Source of the DNA: JAWLHU01 sp049324875
Lineage (GTDB): Bacteria; Bacillota; Sulfobacillia; Symbiobacteriales; Symbiobacteriaceae
DNA length: 64,000 nt
Assembly: GCA_049324875.1 (NCBI GenBank)
Contig: JBMONC010000052.1
Location: 20,526 to 84,525, forward strand
Reading direction: 5' to 3'
The first letter of the stretch is position 1. The number at the start of each line of letters is the position of its first letter. The notes under the pieces were generated by a model. That model saw only the letters and a program-made list of their open reading frames with translations, searched no databases and was not told the DNA's origin. Both the position numbers and the translations under genes were made by a program. Of this stretch, positions 56,995 through 64,000 are shown piece by piece.

Positions 56995-58443
56995 TTGGCC
57001 ATTCAGAGACTTGGCGGCATGCGCCTGATTCTGCGCCTGGAAATCCAGAATACCGGTGCGATCTTTTCCTATATTGCGACCGCTATCGGTGCCACCGGTG
57101 GCGATATTCTGGCGGTGGACCTGATCCAGGTGCGCAAGGATGTGGTGATCCGCGACATCACCATCGGTGTGGAGAACCGGGAGCACGGGGACCGGGTGAT
57201 CCAGGCGGTCAGTGCCCTGCCCGGCGTCAAGGTGGTCAACGTCTCCGACCGGATCTTCCTGGCCCACCTGGGCGGCAAGATCGAGGTCACCCCCCGGGTG
57301 CAGGTGAAGACCCGGGATGATCTGGCGACGGTCTACACCCCGGGGGTGGCCAACGTCTGCAAGGCGATCCACGAGGATCCGTCCAAGGCCTTCACCCTGA
57401 CCATCAAGCGGAACACGGTGGCGGTGGTGACCGACGGCACGGCGGTGCTGGGGCTGGGCGACATCGGCCCGGCGGCGGCCATGCCCGTGATGGAGGGCAA
57501 GGCGATGCTCTTCAAGCAGTTCGCCGATGTGGACGCCTTCCCCATCTGCCTGGACACCAAGGATCCGGAGGAGATCATCCGCACCGTCAAGGCGCTGGCG
57601 CCCACCTTCGGCGGCATCAACCTGGAGGATATCGCCTCGCCCCGCTGCTTCTACATTGAGGAGCGGCTGAAGGAGGAGCTGGATATCCCGGTCTTCCACG
57701 ACGATCAGCACGGCACCGCCGCCGTGGTGCTGGCCGGCCTGATGAACGCCGCCAAGGTGGTGGGCAAGGAGCTGGAGTCGCTGCGGGTGGTGGTGGTCGG
57801 CATCGGCGCTGCCGGCGTGGCCATCTCCAAGGCGCTGATGCTGGCGGGCATCACCAACATCGTCGGCGTCGACAAGCAGGGGATCATCGAGCGGGGGAAG
57901 GAGTACCCCACCAACCCGATGTGGCAGTGGTACGCGGAGAACACCAACCCGGAGAACCGGAAGGGAACCCTGGCCGATGCCATCGTCGGCGCCGACGTCT
58001 TCATCGGCGTCTCGGGTCCGGGGGTGCTGACGGTGGAGCACATCAAGCAGATGGCCAAGGACCCGATCGTCTTCGCCATGGCCAACCCGACCCCGGAGAT
58101 CGACCCGGAGGAGGCGGCGCCCTACGTGCGGGTGATGGCCACCGGCCGCTCCGACTACCCGAACCAGATCAACAACCTGCTCTGCTTCCCGGGTATCTTC
58201 CGGGGCGCCCTGGACTGCCGGGCGCGGCAGATCAACGATGCGATGAAGCTGGCGGCGGCAAAGGCGATCGCCTCGGTGGTCTCCGACGAGGAGCTGCACG
58301 AGGAGTACATCATCCCCTCGGTCTTTAACAAGCGGGTGGCCGAGGCGGTGGCCCAGGCGGTGGAGGCGGCGGCCTACGAGACGGGCATGGCCCGGCGTGA
58401 GCGGCGGGAGCCGGTGCTCCAGCGGAATCCGGGCGACGATTAA
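56995..58443 (+). CDS. NAD(P)-dependent malic enzyme with N-terminal ACT domain
   Basis: The 482-residue protein has an ACT regulatory domain at residues 1-85 (RLILRLEIQNTGAIFSYIAT-AIGATGGDIL). Next is the malic enzyme core: tyrosine motif DDLATVYTPGVANVCKAIHE, metal-site DIPVFHDDQHGTAAVVLAGL, dinucleotide motif VVVVGIGAAGVAISKALMLA and FAMANPTPEIDPEEA. It decarboxylates malate to pyruvate. The ACT domain suggests allosteric control by a small ligand, probably an amino acid. Start TTG 56995 has RBS AGGAGG at 56981-56986 and gives the usual MAIQRLGG-like start. Confidence 0.92.
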   Translation: MAIQRLGGMRLILRLEIQNTGAIFSYIATAIGATGGDILAVDLIQVRKDVVIRDITIGVENREHGDRVIQAVSALPGVKVVNVSDRIFLAHLGGKIEVTPRVQVKTRDDLATVYTPGVANVCKAIHEDPSKAFTLTIKRNTVAVVTDGTAVLGLGDIGPAAAMPVMEGKAMLFKQFADVDAFPICLDTKDPEEIIRTVKALAPTFGGINLEDIASPRCFYIEERLKEELDIPVFHDDQHGTAAVVLAGLMNAAKVVGKELESLRVVVVGIGAAGVAISKALMLAGITNIVGVDKQGIIERGKEYPTNPMWQWYAENTNPENRKGTLADAIVGADVFIGVSGPGVLTVEHIKQMAKDPIVFAMANPTPEIDPEEAAPYVRVMATGRSDYPNQINNLLCFPGIFRGALDCRARQINDAMKLAAAKAIASVVSDEELHEEYIIPSVFNKRVAEAVAQAVEAAAYETGMARRERREPVLQRNPGDD

Positions 58444-58446
58444 ACA

Positions 58447-58482
58447 GAGCGGGCGGGCGGGTCCTACGGGATCCGCCCGCTT
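58447..58482 (+). terminator. Rho-independent terminator after the malic enzyme gene
   Basis: AGCGGGCGG pairs with CCGCCCGCT, followed by TTTCTG. Confidence 0.82.
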
Positions 58483-58588
58483 TTCTGTGAGCCCCTCCGC
58501 CCGGCCTCCCGACGCAGGAAAAGCGGCGGCGGGGTCGAAATTGAACCCGCACCCGCTACAGGGCATCCAGGGCCGGGGAGGTCGCGTG

Positions 58589-60988
58589 ATGAGAAGAAGG
58601 TTGCCGAGGGGGTTCGGGCTGATCCTGGGCGCGCTGCTGCTGCTCTGGGTCCAGCTCGCTGCTGCCCTCTCGTATTATGAGCCCTCGCCGCAGGGCATCA
58701 TCGGACTGAGCCGGCCCACCATCTCCCAGCAGTTCATCCTGGAGCCGGGTGAGCGGATCACCGGCGCGGAGATGTGGGTGGACGGACGGGTGGTTCACCC
58801 CACCTGGGATGAGGCCGGGCGGGTCTCGTACACCCCTCCCGCTCCGCTGACGCCGGGACCGCACACCGTCAGGCTGGTGGTGAGCATCTCCCCGGACCGC
58901 CCGGGCTACTTCTTCGCCCCGGTGGAGAGCGAGTTTACCTTCACGGTCGGGCAGGGGGCGGTGGCGGAGCTGCCCGGACCCGGCCCCGAGGAGCGCCGGG
59001 CGCTGGCCTGGGTCAACCAGTACCGGAAGCGGGCGGGTCTGGCCCCCATGGCCTACGACAGCCGGCTGGCGGCGGCGGCGCTGAGCCATGCCCGCTACCT
59101 GGCGGCGCACCCGGAGCAGGTGGAGGTGGACGGCCACCGGGAGGAGCCGGGGCGCAGCCTCTTCATCGGGGAGACGGTGGGCGACCGGGCCCGGTACTTC
59201 ACCTACGACGGCGGCGCCTTTGAGGTAATCAACTTCGTCGACCGGGCGGAGGATGCCATCGACGGGTGGATCGACACCCTGTACCACCGGATCCCCCTGC
59301 TCCACCCCGGGATGGCCGAGATGGGCTATGGGGTGGCCGGGGCACCGGGCCAGAACGTCAACGTGATCGAGGCCGGGCCCTTCAGCTCGGCGGAAGGGGT
59401 CGTCCGCTGGCCCCATGGGGGGCAGACGGGGGTTCCGCCGCTCTGGGACGGGCTGGAGTCGCCCGACCCGCTGGACCTCTACCCCGGCGCCACCAAGCCG
59501 GTGGGCTACCCGATCACCCTGACCTTCGGCGGGCAGCCCCGCGGGCTCCGGCTGATGGCGTACAGCCTGACCGGCCCCGACGGGGAGGTGGAGGTCTTCC
59601 GGTTCGACCCGGTCAACGACCCGCGGCTGGAGGATACCGTCTGCCTGATTCCCAAGGCCCCGCTGAGGCCCGGTGCGACCTACACGGTCCGGATGCGGGG
59701 GCAGGCGGACCTGGGCCGCGGGGTGCAGCCCTTCGATGAGACCTGGTCCTTCACCACCGCCCCCGAGTTCCGCCCCTTCATGCGGAACCGGGTGGCGACC
59801 ACCGGGGTCCCCGGCAACGAGCTGCGGTCGGTCCGGGTGGAGGGGATCGGCTTTGGCAGCGGGATGAAGGTCTTCCTGGGCGGGCTGCCGGTGGCCAACC
59901 TGGTGGTGGAGTCGGAGCGGCGCTTCACCTTTGCGCCTCCCGCCGGCTACGGCGGGGAGCGGGCCGATCTGCTGCTGGTCACCCCGGGCGGGGTGGAGGA
60001 GGTCTGGTACGACTTCTTCCAGGGGGATGAGTCGATGAGGCTGCCCGAGGTGCCCGCCTTTGCGCAGGTGCCGCTGCTGGTGCGCGGCCAGCACCTGCCC
60101 CAGCCCTCCCTGTTCCACCCCGGCGGGGCGGTCCTGCTGCCGGAGGGGGCGCTGGCAAAGTTGGGCGGGGCGGTGGAGCGGATCCCCGCGATCGACCGGA
60201 GCTACTGGAAGGTGGGGGAGCGGACCGGGGAGTACACCCTGGGCCGGCTCTCCGCCAGCCTGGGCGAGAAGCCGTTACGGCTGGCGCTCCCGGTCCAGCA
60301 GCGGTTGGGCACCATCTACGTGGACGCCGCCTTCGTGCAAGGGCTGGCCGGGGTGGAGAGCCAGCTGGTCGCCGGCGAGCTGTTCGTGGGCAGCCGGATC
60401 CTCGGGCTGATCGACATCGAGGGGCACTGGGCGCTGCCGGCGATCCGCCGCCTGCTGGAGGCGAAGATTGTCAGCGGCTACGGCGACGGCTCCTTCCGGC
60501 CCAACGCCTCCCTCTCCCGTTCGGCCTTTGTCAAGATGCTGGTGGGGGCGAACGGCCTGGCGCTGAAGCAGGGGGATGACGGCGGCTTCCGGGATACCGC
60601 CTCCCACTGGGTCAGCCAGCAGGGTTACCTGGGCGCTGCGGTGGGGGCGGGGATCATCCGGCCCGGCGAGTACCCCGAGGGCCGGTTCGAGCCCGACCGG
60701 CCGGTCACCCGGGAGGAGATCGCCGTGATGGTGACCCGGGCTTTGGGGCTGGAGCAGCAAGCGCTGAGCAGGCGGCTTGAGCTGGTGGGCGGCACGGCGG
60801 TGCTGGCGGGCAAGAGCTTCAGCGACGCCGGCGACTGGGAGAAGGCCGGCCACATCGCCGTGGCGGTGGAGGCGGGGATCATCACCGGCTACAGCGAGAG
60901 CGACGGCCGCTACACCTTCCGCCCCGCCCGCTCCGCCACCCGGGCGGAGGCGGCGGTGATGGTGACCCGGGCCCTGGATCATCGGTAG
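58589..60988 (+). CDS. SLH-anchored surface protein with CAP domain
   Basis: The 799-residue exported protein has a signal peptide (residues 1-30). A beta-sandwich region is followed by a CAP/SCP-like domain at about 134-270 (RRALAWVNQYRKRAGLAPMA; ALSHARYLAAHPEQ). A TIG-like domain (about 390-480) and a stretch like copper amine oxidase N-domains (about 500-600) follow. Three SLH repeats close the chain (about 607-799), with EGHWALPAIRRLLEAKIVSG-YGDGSFRPN as the first. The SLH repeats bind pyruvylated wall polymer. The CAP domain role is unknown. ATG 58589 has RBS GGGGAGG. Confidence 0.88.
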   Translation: MRRRLPRGFGLILGALLLLWVQLAAALSYYEPSPQGIIGLSRPTISQQFILEPGERITGAEMWVDGRVVHPTWDEAGRVSYTPPAPLTPGPHTVRLVVSISPDRPGYFFAPVESEFTFTVGQGAVAELPGPGPEERRALAWVNQYRKRAGLAPMAYDSRLAAAALSHARYLAAHPEQVEVDGHREEPGRSLFIGETVGDRARYFTYDGGAFEVINFVDRAEDAIDGWIDTLYHRIPLLHPGMAEMGYGVAGAPGQNVNVIEAGPFSSAEGVVRWPHGGQTGVPPLWDGLESPDPLDLYPGATKPVGYPITLTFGGQPRGLRLMAYSLTGPDGEVEVFRFDPVNDPRLEDTVCLIPKAPLRPGATYTVRMRGQADLGRGVQPFDETWSFTTAPEFRPFMRNRVATTGVPGNELRSVRVEGIGFGSGMKVFLGGLPVANLVVESERRFTFAPPAGYGGERADLLLVTPGGVEEVWYDFFQGDESMRLPEVPAFAQVPLLVRGQHLPQPSLFHPGGAVLLPEGALAKLGGAVERIPAIDRSYWKVGERTGEYTLGRLSASLGEKPLRLALPVQQRLGTIYVDAAFVQGLAGVESQLVAGELFVGSRILGLIDIEGHWALPAIRRLLEAKIVSGYGDGSFRPNASLSRSAFVKMLVGANGLALKQGDDGGFRDTASHWVSQQGYLGAAVGAGIIRPGEYPEGRFEPDRPVTREEIAVMVTRALGLEQQALSRRLELVGGTAVLAGKSFSDAGDWEKAGHIAVAVEAGIITGYSESDGRYTFRPARSATRAEAAVMVTRALDHR

Positions 60989-61060
60989 AGCGTGGAGGGG
61001 GCGCACGGCGGTGCGCTCCCTTCCTTTGCGCCAGTGGCGCCGGCTCGCGTTCGTGGGCGG

Positions 61061-61249
61061 TCAGATGCGGCCCCCTCGCCAGGGGATCCGGCTCCAGCGC
61101 CGGGGGCCGAGCAGCAGGGAGAGCAGGGCGACCAGGCCTGCGCCCAGCGCCGCCACCCGCATCTTGACCGGCTTGGAGGGCCGGGGCCGCACCTTCTCGG
61201 GAAGCGGGCCGGGCGGGTTCGTGGGCTTTCCCTTCTTTTTGGTCTTCAC
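61061..61249 (-). CDS. Small basic membrane protein
   Basis: The 62-residue protein has a Lys/Pro-rich N-terminal 30 residues and one membrane segment (VAALGAGLVALLSLLLG). A short Arg-rich end follows. I do not recognise a family. GTG 61249 overlaps the stop of the upstream membrane-protein gene by 4 bp, supporting real coupling. It is last in the rqcH-membrane protein unit. Confidence 0.5.
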   Translation of the reverse strand: MKTKKKGKPTNPPGPLPEKVRPRPSKPVKMRVAALGAGLVALLSLLLGPRRWSRIPWRGGRI

Positions 61250-62145
61250 GATCGCGCACCCCCATGCAGGGCGCCGTTGACGAGGAAGGCCAGGGCCAGC
61301 AGCCAGATGGCCAGGGAGAGCAGCAGGACGCCCCGCTCATGCGCCGCCGCCTTCTGGTTCCGGACGGCAGCGTTCCTGGCTATCATCTCCTCGTAGGCGC
61401 TGATCAATTCCCGCATGAGGTGGGCGGGCTCTGTCTGCATGGTGGCCAGGGTGTTCCAGAGGGGGATGTCAAAGGAGTGGTAAGTCCGCACCCAGATCGC
61501 CTGGAGGAAGGAGAGGTGGGCCGCCACCAGGCTGAGGAGCGCCAGCAGGATCCCCGCCCGGACGCCCCGTTCCACGGCGAAGAGGTCGGGCTTGGCCAGG
61601 AGCCCGGCCACCAGGGCGATGGCGGCGGTGCACCCGCCCAGCAGCGGCCCGCTCTTGGCATCGATCGCTTTGATCCGGTCGATCTCGGCGGCGTGCTCCT
61701 TTGCCGCGATCTCCAGGACCGCCCGGATCGACTCGGGCTCCAGCCNNNNNNNNNNNNNNNNNNNNNNNNNNNNNNNNNNNNNNNNNNNNNNNNNNNNNNN
61801 NNNNNNNNNNNNNNNNNNNNNNNNNNNNNNNNNNNNNNNNNNNNNCTTCCGGTCGTTGAGCTTGACCACCAGGTTAGGCAGGTCGGTCACCACCGTCAGC
61901 TCCGAGCCGAAGACGGTCAGCACCACCTGCTCCGCCAGCAGGTAGCGCAGCTCCTTCTCGGTCATCGCCTCCCTGACCAGCTTGTGCGCCGGCAGGACCT
62001 CCTGCTCGCCGCCCTCCGTCAGGCGGATGAACCGGAGCCAGATCGAGAACTTGCCCGGGTGGAAGTCGATCGCTCCCCAGTCGATCTGCGCCTCAAGGGC
62101 CCTGGCGGCGTGCTGGATCATCAGGTCCAGCTCCCCTGTCGCCAA
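61246..62145 (-). CDS. Membrane protein of unknown function, interrupted by an assembly gap
   Basis: The N-terminal half is hydrophilic (TGELDLMIQHAARALEAQID and EGGEQEVLPAHKLVREAMTE). The C-terminal half has four membrane-type segments (LLGGCTAAIALVAGLLA; GILLALLSLVAAHLSFLQAI; LLLSLAIWLLALAFLVNG). The reading frame stays the same across 100 N, but the true gap length is unknown. The start (TTG 62145, or an ATG at 62121) lies inside the 3' end of rqcH. Function is unknown; the family is not recognised. Confidence 0.55.
   Translation of the reverse strand: MATGELDLMIQHAARALEAQIDWGAIDFHPGKFSIWLRFIRLTEGGEQEVLPAHKLVREAMTEKELRYLLAEQVVLTVFGSELTVVTDLPNLVVKLNDRKXXXXXXXXXXXXXXXXXXXXXXXXXXXXXXXXXXLEPESIRAVLEIAAKEHAAEIDRIKAIDAKSGPLLGGCTAAIALVAGLLAKPDLFAVERGVRAGILLALLSLVAAHLSFLQAIWVRTYHSFDIPLWNTLATMQTEPAHLMRELISAYEEMIARNAAVRNQKAAAHERGVLLLSLAIWLLALAFLVNGALHGGARS
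61746..61845. other. Assembly gap (100 N) inside a membrane-protein gene
   Basis: This is a run of exactly 100 N. Flanking sequences do not show the 127-bp duplication seen at the two earlier gaps, so missing bases are likely. Confidence 0.9.
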
Positions 62146-63910
62146 CCCCCTCGCCCCCCTTCAGGATCGGGTTCAGCGCCGGATCCGGCGTCACCCAGAG
62201 CGTCTTCTGGTTGTCGTAGATCACCATGCCCGGCCGCGCCCCGTTCGGCTTGCGGACGTGCTTGCGCAGGGTGTAGTCGACCGGCACGCCGGAGGAGTGC
62301 CGGGCCCTGGAATGGTAGGCCGCCAGGGCGGCCGCCTCGTGGATCGCCCGCTCCGGCACCTCACGCCCCGGGGGCACCCGCAGGATCACGTGGGAGCCGG
62401 GGATCTCCTTGGTGTGAAACCAGAGGTCATGGGGGGCGGCCAGCTTCATGGTCAGGTAGTCGTTCTGCCGGTTGTTCCGTCCCACCCAGATCTCAAGCCC
62501 GTCGCTGGACCGGATGGTGAGCGGCGGCTGTGCCCGCTGCTCCTTGGGCGCTTCAGCCCCCCTCTTCCGGTCCTTCTCCGGCTTCTCCCCGATGTACCCC
62601 TCGGCCGCCAGCTCCCGCCGGATCTCCTCCAGGTCGGGGAGGGAGGAGGCCTGATCCAACGCCACCTCCACCTGCTCCAGGTAGGCCAGCTCCGCCTCGG
62701 AGCGGGCCACCTGCTCCTGGATGATCGCCAGGCCGCTGCGCGCCTTCTGGTAGCGCCGGTAGTAGGCCTGGGCGTTCTCCGAGGGCGTCAGCGTCGGGTC
62801 GAGGGGGATCACCACCTCGCCCCCGTCCGGGTCGTAGTAGTTGACCACCCGGGCCTCCGTCTCGCCCTTCTGGATCTGCCAGAGGTTGGCGGTGATCAGC
62901 TCCCCCTGAATCCGGAAGGCCTCGGCGCTCTCCGCCGTCGCCAGCGACTCCCGCTGCGCCTTCAGCTTGCGCCGCACCCGGCCCGCCTCATCCCGCACCA
63001 GCTTCGCCAGGCTGCCCCGCAGGGCGCGGAACTTCTCCTCCTCGGCCCGGCCGCCGTAGTATGCGTCCAGGCAGGCGGAGACCGAGGCGAAGCCGGTCTG
63101 GGCCCGGCCCGGCCAGTGGGCGAGGGGAATCACGTGGAACTCCTTCAGCCGCCCCTGCTCGTCGTAGAGCAGGCGCGGCTCCCACTCCCGCACCTCCGCC
63201 AGCGCCCGCACCGCCCCGGACAGGGCCGCCAGCGATACCCCGGCCACCGGCTCCTCCGGAGGGAAGCCCGCACGGGCCACCGCCTCCCGGGCCAGCATCG
63301 GGCCCAGCCCGTCCACCGCATCGAGCAGGAGCTGCCAGGCCGGCTGTGTCGCATCGCCCGCCCGGGCGGCCAGCTGCTCCGCCGTGAGAGCGGCCGGGTC
63401 CAGCTTTCCGGTGGGGGGCGGGGCGATGTAGGCCAGGCCGGGCAGCAGCTCCCGGTAGCGGTTCACCTCTTCGGTCACCCGTCGGACGGCATCGACGATC
63501 CGCCCCTGGGGGTTGAGCAGGACCAGGTTCGAGTGCTTGCCCATCACCTCGGCCACCAGGGTGAACTCGGCGGGATTGCCCAGCTCATCGGTCACGGCGA
63601 TGCTCATCCGGCAGATGCGGTCCCGGCCCACCTGCCGGATGGCGGTGATCCGCCCGCCTTCGATGTACTTGCGCAGCAGCATGCAGAACGTCGGGGGGAC
63701 CGGGGGGTTCTTCTTTTCAATGCTGGTAAGGTGGAGGCGGGCCTGCCGGGGGTTGCCCGACAGGAGCAGCCGGTGGTTGGCTCCCCCGCTGTAGCAGAGG
63801 AGGGCCAGTTCGTCGGGCTCGGGCTGGTAGATCTTGCTGATCCGCCCGCCCAGGAGCTTCTGGTTCAGCTCCGCCACCACCGCCGCCATCACAGTGCTGT
63901 CAAAGGCCAT
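62093..63910 (-). CDS. rqcH: Ribosome quality control protein RqcH (Rqc2/NEMF homolog)
   Basis: The 605-residue protein has the NFACT-N domain (DSTVMAAVVAELNQKLLGGR-ISKIYQPEPDEL), a helix-hairpin-helix part (GLGPMLAREAVARAGFPPEE), long coiled coils in the middle and the NFACT-R domain (PHDLWFHTKEIPGSHVILRV). RqcH binds stalled 50S subunits and recruits tRNA-Ala to add Ala tails for degradation. ATG 63910 has RBS GGAG. The last 20 residues (after TLWVTPDPALNPIL) are Asp/Gly/Arg-rich and overlap the next gene. Confidence 0.93.
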   Translation of the reverse strand: MAFDSTVMAAVVAELNQKLLGGRISKIYQPEPDELALLCYSGGANHRLLLSGNPRQARLHLTSIEKKNPPVPPTFCMLLRKYIEGGRITAIRQVGRDRICRMSIAVTDELGNPAEFTLVAEVMGKHSNLVLLNPQGRIVDAVRRVTEEVNRYRELLPGLAYIAPPPTGKLDPAALTAEQLAARAGDATQPAWQLLLDAVDGLGPMLAREAVARAGFPPEEPVAGVSLAALSGAVRALAEVREWEPRLLYDEQGRLKEFHVIPLAHWPGRAQTGFASVSACLDAYYGGRAEEEKFRALRGSLAKLVRDEAGRVRRKLKAQRESLATAESAEAFRIQGELITANLWQIQKGETEARVVNYYDPDGGEVVIPLDPTLTPSENAQAYYRRYQKARSGLAIIQEQVARSEAELAYLEQVEVALDQASSLPDLEEIRRELAAEGYIGEKPEKDRKRGAEAPKEQRAQPPLTIRSSDGLEIWVGRNNRQNDYLTMKLAAPHDLWFHTKEIPGSHVILRVPPGREVPERAIHEAAALAAYHSRARHSSGVPVDYTLRKHVRKPNGARPGMVIYDNQKTLWVTPDPALNPILKGGEGVGDRGAGPDDPARRQGP

Positions 63911-64000
63911 AGGAAGGCTCCTTCTCGTCCAGATCGTCAACCTCTGCATCCCCAGGATACCACGGCACCGGCTCCCCCGCCAGCGGCTCACTCCACCCGG

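Noticed and set aside
1..64000. CRISPR array
   Set aside because: The only repeated short units are the 9-bp CACGGATTA-type units at the ends of the dispersed elements; there are no regular repeats with unique spacers and no cas genes.
1..64000. Insertion sequence or prophage genes
   Set aside because: No transposase, integrase or phage structural gene is recognisable; the dispersed elements have no coding part.
1..64000. tRNA or rRNA genes
   Set aside because: No cloverleaf with conserved arms or rRNA motif was seen by eye in the intergenic regions.

Overview
The window looks like a high-G+C (about two thirds G+C by eye), spore-forming Firmicute of the Symbiobacterium type. The evidence is a sporulation block (sigE end, sigG, spoIIR, ylmC), SepF/DivIVA division genes, a T-box before ileS, a PyrR-type attenuator before pyrR, S-layer (SLH) anchoring and RqcH. 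The genus is an inference from gene content and base composition. The sequence is a draft scaffold: four runs of exactly 100 N occur, and two of them are flanked by exact 127-bp duplications, which is how contigs that overlap by one k-mer look when joined wrongly.

The backbone follows the Bacillus order sigE-sigG-(spoIIR)-ylmC-ylmD-ylmE-sepF-ylmG-divIVA-ileS-(ylyA-like)-lspA-rluD-pyr genes-rqcH. It is broken by accessory blocks. Region by region: 1-2,280 sporulation genes; 2,292-8,155 a DUF1028 protein, a GntR regulator, a peptide-type ABC importer without ATPases, and RidA; 8,157-13,047 ylmD, an HlyD-like protein, ylmE, sepF, ylmG, divIVA and a DUF1540 gene; 13,088-14,497 an Asp-box lipoprotein; 14,560-17,742 promoter, T-box and ileS; 17,831-30,455 an insert with an unknown protein, moaA, tatA, a nucleoside-type BMP/ABC importer, an amidohydrolase, a DinB protein, an M20 peptidase and two membrane proteins; 30,576-34,206 a DUF5665 gene, a DksA-like gene, lspA, rluD and pyrF; 34,411-38,499 a D-aminopeptidase, small membrane proteins and a two-component system; 38,663-44,237 the PyrR-controlled pyrRBCKDE operon; 44,241-46,463 small stress and iron-sulfur genes; 46,477-52,652 a molybdenum reductase with its TorD chaperone, a LysR regulator and TusA/YeeE sulfur genes; 52,800-56,659 a 2-oxoacid:ferredoxin oxidoreductase and a LysR regulator; 56,995-60,988 an ACT-malic enzyme and an SLH/CAP surface protein; 61,061-63,910 membrane proteins and rqcH.

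Functionally the window joins spore-formation control, septum placement and de novo pyrimidine synthesis with salvage and import of peptides and nucleosides, and with ferredoxin-based and molybdenum-based redox metabolism. MoaA (cofactor synthesis), TatA (export), TorD (maturation) and the Tat-signal molybdoenzyme form a consistent set. TusA and two YeeE proteins nearby suggest that the enzyme handles a sulfur oxyanion or polysulfide.

The most interesting non-coding signal is a dispersed, gene-free intergenic element found at four places (135-270, 19135-19420, 34206-34330, 51079-51269). It has terminal inverted repeats built of 9-bp CACGGATTA units and a strongly conserved inner hairpin. Other candidates are a one-mismatch CIRCE operator before a zinc-ribbon gene, a 25-residue hydrophobic peptide gene between two hairpins, a structured leader before the ferredoxin oxidoreductase, and two tandem 12-bp palindromes before the malic enzyme.
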